This document shows positions 32,202 through 40,436 of a DNA stretch of 64,000 nucleotides, piece after piece. How positions within the stretch are numbered: the first letter of the stretch is position 1; each line of letters starts with the position of its first letter. A program made the translations under genes and the position numbers. Location: positions 186,001-250,000 of the forward strand of contig NZ_CADFGE010000009.1 in the NCBI RefSeq assembly GCF_902833645.1, written 5' to 3'. Source of the stretch: Paraburkholderia fungorum. GTDB taxonomy: Bacteria; Pseudomonadota; Gammaproteobacteria; Burkholderiales; Burkholderiaceae. Below the pieces are notes generated by a model, which saw only the letters and a list, made by a program, of their open reading frames with translations, had not been told where the DNA came from and ran no database searches.

Positions 32202-33539
32202 TCAGTAGGCGACAAAGTTGCCGCGGGAGGTAGAGAAGCCGCCGCCGTGCTGTTGGACGGAAAGCAGCGTTGAACCGTCGGGAAGGGTCTGCCCGACAGA
32301 AACCTGTTTCATTTGGCCGTGATCGCTCACGACGAGTGCGTCACCGTTCTTCGTGATGACATTGAACTTGGGCTTGACAGGGCCATCGGTCGAAGCGTTT
32401 TGCTGCGTCGGTTGCTGACTGCCGTCGCTCGGCGGCAGAGTCGAAATCGAAGGGGTCTGCGTTGCGACCGGCATGAGCTGCACGTCGACCGTGTCGCGGC
32501 TCGGTTGCGCGGGCGGTGGCTGAATCGGTTGCGCTTGAGGTTGCGGGGCCGGGCGATTGATCACTCGGGGCACGGCGGACTCGTGCGCAGGGTGAACGAT
32601 AAGGACGCGTGGGGCGTTTTCCTTCCGCGGCGCGACATGTGCTGGCGGCGCCTCCGCGGGCGCAGCTACTGGCGCGGGAGTCGCTCCGAGCAATGTCACG
32701 GCATCCCCACCACCGTCCTCATCACCCTGATCGTACGGTGAAGTGAAGGTTGGCGAGTGGATCGTCAGGTGGATCGGCCCTTTCTGTCCATCGTCGCCAT
32801 AGGCCGGCATGTTCATCGGGAAAGGCCCTCCGCCCGGCAAAGGTATCCAGCCCTTCGCTGCGTCGTGAGCGAGGTGCGCGTCCTCTCGTGCCTGGGCCGG
32901 ACTGTCGCCTGCTGCCGGTGGCGTAAAGGTACTTGGCGTGATGCTCGGGTAGTACGCAATCGCGGGGTACACGTTCGGCTGTCCATGCAGCGCTTGGTCG
33001 ACGGGATCGTCAGCCTTGCGCCACGGCGTAAGGAAGTGCGGGATGCCGAAGTGCACGGACTGAAAGACCGTTTGCACATCGACATGCACGAATCGGGTGA
33101 CGCCCATCAGCGCCATGAAACCGAGAAATGCAATCAGAGCGCCTCGACCCAACGCTTTCGCGACCGCCGCCACGCTGGCACGCATGCGCCCCGGCATCTT
33201 GGCTGGCATCGTTGCACGTGAGCGCGATGCTGCTGGCCGAGCGGAAGCACGGTTGTGCTCGATGGGCACAGATGCCGAGGGGAACTTCAGTGGCGGGACA
33301 TACCATGTTGCCTGACGGGAAATTAGCCACTGGTTGATACGATAACGAAGTCGCTCCGAGACCGGCAGTCTCGGCATTTCGTCCGGGTGCTTCGGGTAGA
33401 CGAGGACATATTTCCCGTCCTTGAACTGCAGGAAGGGTTTGCCTGGAGCCAGGTGGCGAACTACAAACGGGCCCGTCTTCACCATCGTGATGGTGGGCCG
33501 TGGTTTCGCTACGCTGTGCGGGTAGATCGCGTCACTCAT
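32202..33539 (-). CDS. Large single-pass envelope protein (445 aa)
   Basis: An N-terminal cytoplasmic part of about 130 residues, one membrane span (GALIAFLGFMALMGVTRFV), a long Pro/Ala/Gln-rich periplasmic stretch, and a small C-terminal domain FNVITKNGDALVVSDHGQMKQVSVGQTLPDGSTLLSV. That last domain resembles those at the end of PilP/GspC-type pilus and secretion proteins, where it contacts the outer-membrane channel. It may be the inner-membrane link of a transfer or pilus machine (inference). It precedes the bactofilin by 16 bp. Confidence 0.65.
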   Translation of the reverse strand: MSDAIYPHSVAKPRPTITMVKTGPFVVRHLAPGKPFLQFKDGKYVLVYPKHPDEMPRLPVSERLRYRINQWLISRQATWYVPPLKFPSASVPIEHNRASARPAASRSRATMPAKMPGRMRASVAAVAKALGRGALIAFLGFMALMGVTRFVHVDVQTVFQSVHFGIPHFLTPWRKADDPVDQALHGQPNVYPAIAYYPSITPSTFTPPAAGDSPAQAREDAHLAHDAAKGWIPLPGGGPFPMNMPAYGDDGQKGPIHLTIHSPTFTSPYDQGDEDGGGDAVTLLGATPAPVAAPAEAPPAHVAPRKENAPRVLIVHPAHESAVPRVINRPAPQPQAQPIQPPPAQPSRDTVDVQLMPVATQTPSISTLPPSDGSQQPTQQNASTDGPVKPKFNVITKNGDALVVSDHGQMKQVSVGQTLPDGSTLLSVQQHGGGFSTSRGNFVAY

Positions 33540-33596
33540 GATGGGTGAAACGATACGTGATGAGCCGACGCGCGTGGCGCTTGAATGCCTATGGAA

Positions 33597-34769
33597 TTAA
33601 GGAGCCTTTCCCGGAAACGGAAAACCGCGTGAGATCGAGATTGGATCGTAGAAGAGGCGGGCCCAAGCTTGCGCGAGCGACACCTCGATATCCATGGTTC
33701 GGTTGCGGTCCCACCAGCCATTTCCCAACAAAAGGATCGGTGTTCGGTAGTGCAGATGATAAAGAGGAAGAGAAGCGACCGCCTCAAAGCAAACAAGCAA
33801 CGAATACCGTTCGTCGCCTATTTTCGCGACGTGCCCGATCGCACTCCAATGCGGCTCGAGCCCCTCTTCGATCATAGGAATCGGCTGAATGGCAGGATAG
33901 AACACACGTTCCGGCAAGACCCAGACACCTTTTTGAAGATGCTCGGCCCACTGCACTTTTCCTGATCCCCCTGCAATTAGCCGGACAGCCGTCGGTAAGT
34001 GGAGCACGTTGATTTGCCCGGAAGAAACGGGGCCGAGCACGTTCTCCGGCAGCATCATGGTCAGCGTTGGTTCGCCGGATGCGTGAGACGTCGCTGCGGC
34101 GCTACGCACGAGTGGCCCATACAGCAGCGCGGCCCGAATCGACTCACCAAAATCCACAGGCGGCCTGTCGACCGGAAGGCTCAGGGCCATCACGCGAGAT
34201 GTCGCGGGCGGTACGAGAACAGCGTGCAGGTTCAGGAGCGCGGCGCAGAGTACCGGGAGTACAAGCGGCCGCCACGACGCGCGCCTGATCGTCTCGAGAA
34301 CCGCCCCTGCGGTCAAAATCGTCATCAGTACGCCTAATGCGCCTGTCGATGGGAACCACCAGCCGGCAGCAGCAGCGGGCGGTACAGGAACGATCAGGGC
34401 GAGGGGCGGCAGTGACAACGGGATGAAGACCCATGCTGCGCGCTCCGTCGGCATCGCGCGTGGCCTGAAAGCTGGCGCCGTGCAGAACGTCGAGAGCAGG
34501 GCGAGCGCAAACCAGAGGGTCAGGGCCATCGGGAGGCCGGCACCTACATCAAGCACCCCGAGCGCCACACTGCTAAGTGCGCCAAGGAACCATCCGTGCA
34601 GGTATAGAAAGGACGTTTTCCCGAGCTCGCGCAGGCACCACAAGGTGGCGGGCAGGGCGACGTAGCCCGCGGCCGCAAACGTCGAGCGAGCGCACAGTAG
34701 GCCGCAGGAGAACAGGCAGGCAAAAAGGAGGACCGGGTGGACCACCCGGGAGCGAGATTCGGCAGTCAT
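33597..34769 (-). CDS. traB: TraB-like conjugal transfer protein (390 aa)
   Basis: About five to six membrane spans in the first half, then a soluble carbon-nitrogen-hydrolase-like half with LTMMLPENVLGPVS (Glu of the triad), a Lys-Gly patch (EHLQKGVWVLP) and LLVCFEAVASLPLY (Cys region). This plan matches TraB of Ti-type plasmids, a relative of apolipoprotein N-acyltransferase. Its presence is the best sign that the element is conjugative. GC-rich, no hairpin leader. Confidence 0.7.
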   Translation of the reverse strand: MTAESRSRVVHPVLLFACLFSCGLLCARSTFAAAGYVALPATLWCLRELGKTSFLYLHGWFLGALSSVALGVLDVGAGLPMALTLWFALALLSTFCTAPAFRPRAMPTERAAWVFIPLSLPPLALIVPVPPAAAAGWWFPSTGALGVLMTILTAGAVLETIRRASWRPLVLPVLCAALLNLHAVLVPPATSRVMALSLPVDRPPVDFGESIRAALLYGPLVRSAAATSHASGEPTLTMMLPENVLGPVSSGQINVLHLPTAVRLIAGGSGKVQWAEHLQKGVWVLPERVFYPAIQPIPMIEEGLEPHWSAIGHVAKIGDERYSLLVCFEAVASLPLYHLHYRTPILLLGNGWWDRNRTMDIEVSLAQAWARLFYDPISISRGFPFPGKAP

Positions 34770-35050
34770 GCAGGCAGAGTAGAGAGTAGGGCAATCCCGT
34801 CTGAGGCAAATGACGGTGCCTCATGCACGGACATTCGTTTTCGCACATTCATCAATATCCGGTCGCGGCCGAGTATTGAGCATCGAGAATGGAAAAATCC
34901 CGTTGCGACAATAGTGTGCAGCGGCGGTAGCGTCAGGCTCGAACGCTCCCGTCCGAGCGGACGCTGCGCACGTTGCTCGGCATTCGTTTCGCCGTGCTCG
35001 CCTCGTCCGGCTACAGTGCTGATATCGTCCACATCTAGAGTAGAGCCATC
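34770..35050. other. Divergent intergenic region
   Basis: No gene seen; it lies between the TraB-like gene and the small plus-strand gene at 35051. I find no clear promoter box set. Confidence 0.4.
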
Positions 35051-35350
35051 GTGAGTCTTGAGTCCAACGTAAAAACGATGGTGGTCGCCTTGGGCTTCCG
35101 CCACAAAAATAAGCCAGTCGAATTGCGCGCGCTCGGCAATTCGATCGACACGATGCGCCGCCGCGCTACCTTCCGTTTCGCGGTGCGTTGGGCAAAGACG
35201 CCGTCGGCCGGTCTGATAGACGACATGGTGGAGAGTATGAGTCCGCTGCGCCCGACCACGCAGGCCTATGCGAGCGACGTGGACTTTATCGACATCCGGC
35301 TCGAACTGGCGTCGACCCCGGTCCCTCAGCTTGCCAGCATTGCCGAATAA
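35051..35350 (+). CDS. Hypothetical protein (99 aa)
   Basis: Starts at GTG (an ATG at 35078 is possible). Sequence SLESNVKTMVVALGFRHKNKPVELRALGNSIDTM..., soluble, basic, Met-rich. It precedes the helicase operon by about 80 bp. Not recognised. Confidence 0.5.
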   Translation: MSLESNVKTMVVALGFRHKNKPVELRALGNSIDTMRRRATFRFAVRWAKTPSAGLIDDMVESMSPLRPTTQAYASDVDFIDIRLELASTPVPQLASIAE

Positions 35351-35433
35351 AGATATAGACGGCTTGATATTCCATTCGGGTTGTTTGGCGGTCAGCGCGA
35401 AGCTATCCAGACTTCCAACAGAGTGAGGTCAGT

Positions 35434-36327
35434 ATGAGCGCCGATAACATCGTGCCCGGCAGTATTAGCAAGATTGTGTCCGCCGGGCTCGGCGGTCAAG
35501 ACAACGTAGGCGACGCGGCTCTGGAGCCGAAGACCGCTGCGGAACTCGAGGCGGAAGCGGCTCTCCGCGATCTGGATGCGGCCGTCGAGATGTCGAAGGG
35601 CGATGCAAGCCAGAGCGGGCGCACGCAGGCTCCGCCCCCGACGCCGGCCGAAGACGAAGATCCGGAAGCCACGCGCGCGCGCCTGATGAAGAAGGCCGCC
35701 AGCCAGCGCGAAAAGGGCCGCAAAGCACTCACGACCGCGGAGGCCGGTATTGTGATGGCCACGCAACAGATCATCGTGAAAGATCGCGTCGTCGGGTCCG
35801 CACTGGAGCGCTACCTCGGGGCGATCGACTACTGCGCGCACAACCTGCAGCGTTACGGCGAGATGGTCCTCGGCAAGAAGTTCGAGGAAGTCGAGGAGCA
35901 GTTGCGCACGTTGATCGAAGAGTTCTACGCCGACGCTGAAAAGGAATCGGGCCGCGTTGCGATGCTCGTGACGGAAGGCAAGGTGCAGGTCGAGGCCGAA
36001 GGTATGCCGTGGATAAAGCCGGAAGTCCTCACGCCGGCGGTCGACATGAAGGCCCTGTTCCGTTCGCGCCTCGGTATCAAGATGCTGAAGGGCGTGATGA
36101 AATACGACCAATCACTGGAGCAGATGGCCAGCCTCGAGTGGAACGAACTTATCGACGACGGCGAAACCGGCAAGCGCCAACTGCTTGCTAAGCAAGCTCT
36201 CGGCAAGATCTACGGTTTCGCTTCCCACGTGAACCAGTCGCTGCGTCGCCGCGCCGGCGAGAATGAAAGGCCGGCGCCCGCGAAGAAGACCAAAGCCGCG
36301 AACGCTGACCAAGCCGTGGCGGCATGA
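35434..36327 (+). CDS. Hypothetical DNA-metabolism partner of the UvrD helicase (297 aa)
   Basis: An acidic disordered N-terminal third (EDEDPEATRAR), then a long helical body with ALERYLGAIDYCAHNLQRY and EEVEEQLRTLIEEFYADAEKE, and a Lys/Ala tail. No catalytic motif. Its stop overlaps the start of the helicase gene (ATGA), so the two are made together, which suggests a functional link. GAGG lies about 6 nt before the ATG. Confidence 0.7.
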   Translation: MSADNIVPGSISKIVSAGLGGQDNVGDAALEPKTAAELEAEAALRDLDAAVEMSKGDASQSGRTQAPPPTPAEDEDPEATRARLMKKAASQREKGRKALTTAEAGIVMATQQIIVKDRVVGSALERYLGAIDYCAHNLQRYGEMVLGKKFEEVEEQLRTLIEEFYADAEKESGRVAMLVTEGKVQVEAEGMPWIKPEVLTPAVDMKALFRSRLGIKMLKGVMKYDQSLEQMASLEWNELIDDGETGKRQLLAKQALGKIYGFASHVNQSLRRRAGENERPAPAKKTKAANADQAVAA

Positions 36328-38222
36328 GCGAGAAGATTGCGCGAATCCTCGCGCCCCTGAACGACGAGCAGATGGCCGTGGCCAATTGCCAAGACAACTG
36401 CCTCGTCATCGCGGGCCCCGGATCTGGGAAGACCAACACCATCTCGCGCAAGATTGCGGCAGCGCTGCAGGCTCGCTCCGAACGCATTGCCGCGGTCACG
36501 TTCACGCGTGAGGCGGCCCTCGAGCTTCGAGCCCGTACCATCGCGCTCGCCGGAGAAGAGGCCGCCACTCGGCTTCTCGTGGGCACCTTCCACTCGGTGA
36601 TGAAGCTCATGTCGTTTCCCGAACTGAAAACGGACTCGGGGAGGGACATTGTCTTCGGTAGAGACATCATTTCCCGGCGCCCATGGCCGTTCGGAAAAAC
36701 GCCCTGGAAGATCGTCAAGGAAGGGCCGCGTCGCAGTTATATCCTCCGGGCGATGTCGGAGCTCGCGATCGACGACATTAAGCTTGATGAAGCGACGCGA
36801 ATTATCGAACACGTGAAGTCGGGACGGCCGGCGACTGAGCTGCGCCACGAGCAGATGACCCAGATCTACACGGACATCATGAACCGGCAGAAGGTCATCG
36901 ATTTCCAGGACATCCTGCTGAAGACGAACGCCGGCCTCGAGTCCGGCGCCGTTCCATCACTCAACGTCACCCGACTCTTCATCGACGAGTATCAGGATAC
37001 CGACAAGCCGCAGTTCGATATGGCGGCCGCGCATCATCGCGCAAATGTCATTTTAACTGCGGTGGGTGACGACGATCAGTCGATCTATGGCTTCCGGAAC
37101 GCGCTCGGCTATGAGGGCATGCTGATGTTCGAGCGCAGCTTCAACGCCGAACGCCTGATGCTTGGGAACAACTACCGGAGCCATGCCGAGATCGTCAGCT
37201 CGGCCACGAAGGTTATCAACCACAACCTCGACCGCGTCGACAAGAACCTCGTCGCAATGAAAGGGGCTGGCGGCAAGACCGCGTGGAAGACCTTCAAGAC
37301 GCGCGAGGAAGAAGCACACGCTGCAGCGATCTACGCCGGCGAGGCGCTCAAGGTCGGCGGCGATCAGCCGTGTGCGATCTTCGCCCGCAACAACCGTCGC
37401 CTGGACGAGGTCGAGGCCCGCCTGCAGGCGATGGGGATTCCGTACCGCCGCCCGCCGGGTGAGTCGATCCTGAACAGCATCGAGGTGATGATCTTCTGCG
37501 CGGCCGTCCAGGCTGTCGTGAAGCCGGAGAAGAAGGTGATGGACCAGTTGCTGTCCTGGTGCCGAGTTGACGAACAAAGCATCGTCAAACTCGAGAAGCT
37601 CTTTCGTGGCGCATTTCTGCTCGGACAGTCGGAGGACTTCGCCCGGGCGAAGATCGAGGACTCGGTCAAGGAGAAGTGGCGCGAGTTCGTCAAGCTCTTC
37701 ACCGGGTGGCAGTCATCGCTGGCGGCTGGAGCGGACACACTCCTCGTCTACGGGATCTGCGAGTGGCTCGCGTCCTATGCGCCGGACAAGCGCAGCGAAA
37801 ACGTCCTTCAGATCGCGCGCGACATGTTCATGCCGCGCCGGGCGGACCCGGAGCGGGGGATCATGGCCCAGACCGTTCAAGATCGCCTGACGGCCATCAA
37901 GATGGCGCAGAGTAAGCGCGAGGAGAAGAAGCCCGAAGGCGCAGACGCCGCAAAAGCCGTCGAGCTGATGACGGCCCACGGCTCGAAGGGGCTTGAGTTC
38001 GACTATGTCTGGGTCGTCGGTGCCGAAGATGAGGTGTTCCCAGCCAAAGACGGCACGCTGGAAGAGGAGCGCCGTCTGATGTTTGTTGCGATGACGCGTG
38101 CGCGAAAGGATCTGATGTTGTCGACCGGAGGCGGAAAGCCGCCCAGCATGTTCATCAAGGAAAGTGGAATCGAGCGAATCGTGGACCCGGAGGCGGCAGA
38201 CGCGAACCTCATGGATGCCTAA
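36324..38222 (+). CDS. UvrD/Rep-like superfamily 1 DNA helicase (632 aa)
   Basis: Walker A in VIAGPGSGKTNTISRKIA (about residue 28), motif Ia AAVTFTREAALELR, motif II TRLFIDEYQDTDKPQFD, motif III VGDDDQSIYGFRNA, motif IV NYRS, motif V LMTAHGSKGLEFDYVWVVG, motif VI EEERRLMFVAMTRARKDLML. All helicase motifs are present, so it should translocate on single-stranded DNA. It is shorter than UvrD (about 720), lacking part of the C-terminus. Overlaps the upstream gene by 4 nt. Role probably replication or recombination of the element. Confidence 0.9.
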   Translation: MSEKIARILAPLNDEQMAVANCQDNCLVIAGPGSGKTNTISRKIAAALQARSERIAAVTFTREAALELRARTIALAGEEAATRLLVGTFHSVMKLMSFPELKTDSGRDIVFGRDIISRRPWPFGKTPWKIVKEGPRRSYILRAMSELAIDDIKLDEATRIIEHVKSGRPATELRHEQMTQIYTDIMNRQKVIDFQDILLKTNAGLESGAVPSLNVTRLFIDEYQDTDKPQFDMAAAHHRANVILTAVGDDDQSIYGFRNALGYEGMLMFERSFNAERLMLGNNYRSHAEIVSSATKVINHNLDRVDKNLVAMKGAGGKTAWKTFKTREEEAHAAAIYAGEALKVGGDQPCAIFARNNRRLDEVEARLQAMGIPYRRPPGESILNSIEVMIFCAAVQAVVKPEKKVMDQLLSWCRVDEQSIVKLEKLFRGAFLLGQSEDFARAKIEDSVKEKWREFVKLFTGWQSSLAAGADTLLVYGICEWLASYAPDKRSENVLQIARDMFMPRRADPERGIMAQTVQDRLTAIKMAQSKREEKKPEGADAAKAVELMTAHGSKGLEFDYVWVVGAEDEVFPAKDGTLEEERRLMFVAMTRARKDLMLSTGGGKPPSMFIKESGIERIVDPEAADANLMDA

Positions 38223-38263
38223 TCCGATCCGGATATCAGCGAGCGGTCCTCAACAGGGAGTAG

Positions 38264-38713
38264 ATGATGGTCGAATTGACCGAGAAGCAAGTGCAGGCCT
38301 TGAAAATCACCCAAGATGCGCTCGTCCAGATTCGGGCCTTGGCGAGACAACCCGTCACTCCGAAGACGATGGCCGCAATCCATGACTTGGCTGACGCGCT
38401 ACACAACGTCCCCAACGGAGTCACGAGGCGTCCAGACAATCCGGATCTCGCGGTCCTGTTCGACGAGGAATTGAAGCGGGATGTCGAAGGTGCGGTGGGC
38501 GTGTTCCGGCGCGAGGGACTGCCGATGTTCAATTTCCCGCCGGATGTCGAAATCCGGGACACTGATTTTAGCGCGTACGTAGCGTCCGGTTCTCGATTCT
38601 GGATTCCGCCTGGAATTGCGAAACAGTATGCGACGTCTGCCGGTGCGCTGCCAACTCAAGATGTAGCATTGACTACGCGCTTGAAGCGGTTCTTCAGGCG
38701 CGTCCTCGGGTAG
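38264..38713 (+). CDS. Hypothetical protein (149 aa)
   Basis: MMVELTEKQVQALKITQDALVQIRALARQP..., helical N-terminal half, then LPMFNFPPDVEIRDTDFSAYVASGSRFWIPP and a basic end RLKRFFRRVLG. GGGAG lies 4-7 nt before two adjacent ATG codons. It follows the helicase by 41 bp. Not recognised. Confidence 0.65.
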   Translation: MMVELTEKQVQALKITQDALVQIRALARQPVTPKTMAAIHDLADALHNVPNGVTRRPDNPDLAVLFDEELKRDVEGAVGVFRREGLPMFNFPPDVEIRDTDFSAYVASGSRFWIPPGIAKQYATSAGALPTQDVALTTRLKRFFRRVLG

Positions 38714-38772
38714 AAGATGCGCTGCCCGGCTGGGCAGCGAACCCACAGCAATAGTCGGGAAGGCGCATTGGT

Positions 38773-39147
38773 ATGGCGAGCAAAAAAAGAATCCAACGGT
38801 ACATGCTGGCCATCGAAGGACTGGCAACACGGTATCCAAACGCATTCAGTGCCGATCCAGCGAGGGTGCGCCCCCTCAAGGCTGGGATTGTGGATGATAT
38901 CCTCGCCGATCTGCGGACGCCTGGTGTCACACGCGACGTCGCGCAAGCGGTTGCGTTCTATCAATGCACGTTCGCTTACCTGAAGGCCGTGGCGTTTGTC
39001 CTTCGGCGCAGAGACCTATCGGGCAACCGCGTAGAACTGGTAACTGAATCGGACCGACTGGCGGCAAAGGCCGAACTTAAGCGCCGAGGGCGATGGACTC
39101 CAGCAATGCGCGCCCAGTTCAAGCAACGCGACTGGTTCGACGACTGA
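38773..39147 (+). CDS. ProQ/FinO-domain RNA-binding protein (124 aa)
   Basis: A ProQ/FinO fold is recognisable: LATRYPNAFSADPARVRPLKAGIVDDI, AFYQCTFAYLKAVAFVLRRRDLSGNRVELVTESD. Proteins of this family bind RNA hairpins with 3' tails and act as RNA chaperones; FinO on F-like plasmids controls transfer gene translation. The weak spacing to its ATG (GGAAGG about 9 nt) has no leader hairpin. A good candidate to bind the hairpin leaders of this element (inference). Confidence 0.8.
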   Translation: MASKKRIQRYMLAIEGLATRYPNAFSADPARVRPLKAGIVDDILADLRTPGVTRDVAQAVAFYQCTFAYLKAVAFVLRRRDLSGNRVELVTESDRLAAKAELKRRGRWTPAMRAQFKQRDWFDD

Positions 39148-39464
39148 CCGGGGGACGTCGGGTCGTGCACACGGCTAAACTCCCTTGGGCGTCTCGATGC
39201 CTCCACGGATTCGGTGGCTGCGACATGTAGTGGGCAGCAAGCACAAGCGCATCACGCGTCTCACGGTAACCTGGTAAAAATTGCGAATCGGCTGCCGAGA
39301 AAAGCTTCCTATATGCTACCCAACCCTGTTTGGGTTCAGGCCCGAGCGACCTCGGATGTATTGAGCAACTGCGCCGGTATGGGTGGACCGTTGAGTGCCG
39401 TGTAGCTGCGGTCTCGAGAGGGGCTAATTTTCCTTAGGTCGACTCGCGAGGGAAGACGGCGTGG
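39148..39464. other. Intergenic region between convergent genes
   Basis: About 317 bp. I see no gene, promoter or strong terminator, only a small CCCAA/TTGGG stem near 39320-39337. Confidence 0.4.
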
Positions 39465-40037
39465 TTAGCTGATTTGGAGTTCTTCGGCAAGCTCGGCCAT
39501 TGTCTTGGGCACAACGCCAATGGCGTGTTGTTTGATCGCGACCAAAGCGAGATGCAGCGGTTGAAGCATGGCCTCCCGCTGCTCATAGGTGATCTTCTTG
39601 TTGTACTCGGACATGTACAGTTGCGCGATCGCCAGGTCGGCACGCTGCAGCTCTCGGTAGAGAGTCGACAGCATCGGCATAACTAGGATGAGATCGAACC
39701 GTGTCTTGCGGGAAACGGCCTCGTTCAACTCGCCTTCGTAGGCCTCGGCGTCCACCTGAAGGCCCAGTGCCGCATACTTCAGATCCTTGACCAGCCCAGG
39801 AAGGGCTTTGGCCGTTGCCTCTCGCGTCTTCAAGCCACGACTACGGATGAAAAGCCGCTCGGAGACGAAGTAGAACTCGCGGTCCACCCAGCGGCGAATG
39901 AGCAGTGAGTGGACGCGCATCTCGGTCCGCGACGCGACGTTCGTACGGATCGCCTCGATCCGGTTGAGGTTCTTGGGGATCGTGATGGGCACGTCGGCCC
40001 AGGAATCCCCTGGCTGGGACTGATCGGCGGTATTCAA
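39465..40037 (-). CDS. Hypothetical protein (190 aa)
   Basis: Starts at TTG (40037). NTADQSQPGDSWADVPITIPKNLNRIEAIR..., largely helical, with RWVDREFYFVSERLFIRSR and a C-terminal LHLALVAIKQHAIGVVP. No membrane span, no motif I recognise. Divergent from the ribonucleotide reductase gene. Confidence 0.6.
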   Translation of the reverse strand: MNTADQSQPGDSWADVPITIPKNLNRIEAIRTNVASRTEMRVHSLLIRRWVDREFYFVSERLFIRSRGLKTREATAKALPGLVKDLKYAALGLQVDAEAYEGELNEAVSRKTRFDLILVMPMLSTLYRELQRADLAIAQLYMSEYNKKITYEQREAMLQPLHLALVAIKQHAIGVVPKTMAELAEELQIS

Positions 40038-40436
40038 GGCTAGTCGTCCGTTTAGTGAGATTGCTGCAGGCGGCGCGCACCCAAAAGTATCTTTCCGGAT
40101 TCTCGCTGCGCGCGTTTAGCACGTTGGGACGAATGCTTGGGTTATCTGGCAAACATTCGCAATTTGCAGTCCCGGGTAAGTTCAACTATTATCGAGACAC
40201 GCCGAGTTGTCGGCATCACGTTTCTATCGCGCCAGATTGTTGGCCACCCAAGCAACCACAACATTGGTTCGCTTCTGCAATAGCGCACCCGTCCGGGTGT
40301 CGTGATTTCCTATCCGTAATAGACCTACAGCGTCCGCCAAAGACCTCTGCGGCTGCGGCAAGCGCGTTCGCGTGCCTAGCCCATCCAGAGCGGTTTTTCA
40401 AACGCGCCTTGGGCGCATCATTTACGGAGTTTTATC
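40038..40436. other. Divergent region with RNR promoter and leader
   Basis: No gene. It holds the promoter at 40164-40214 and a leader of about 230 nt with a GCGCC-ttg-GGCGC stem (40404-40416) about 12 nt before a GGAG. The GGAG here is outside the stem, unlike the typical hairpin. Confidence 0.5.
40164..40214 (+). promoter_or_regulatory. Sigma-70-like promoter with 5'-end hairpin
   Basis: TTGCAG (40164-40169), 17 bp, TATTAT (40187-40192), then ACGCCG agttgt CGGCA (40199-40215). The best promoter of the family. It drives the ribonucleotide reductase. Confidence 0.8.

Noticed and set aside
40038..40436. Cobalamin riboswitch before the B12-dependent reductase
   Set aside because: No B12-box-like sequence or multi-stem core is visible; the leader has the common 5' hairpin only.
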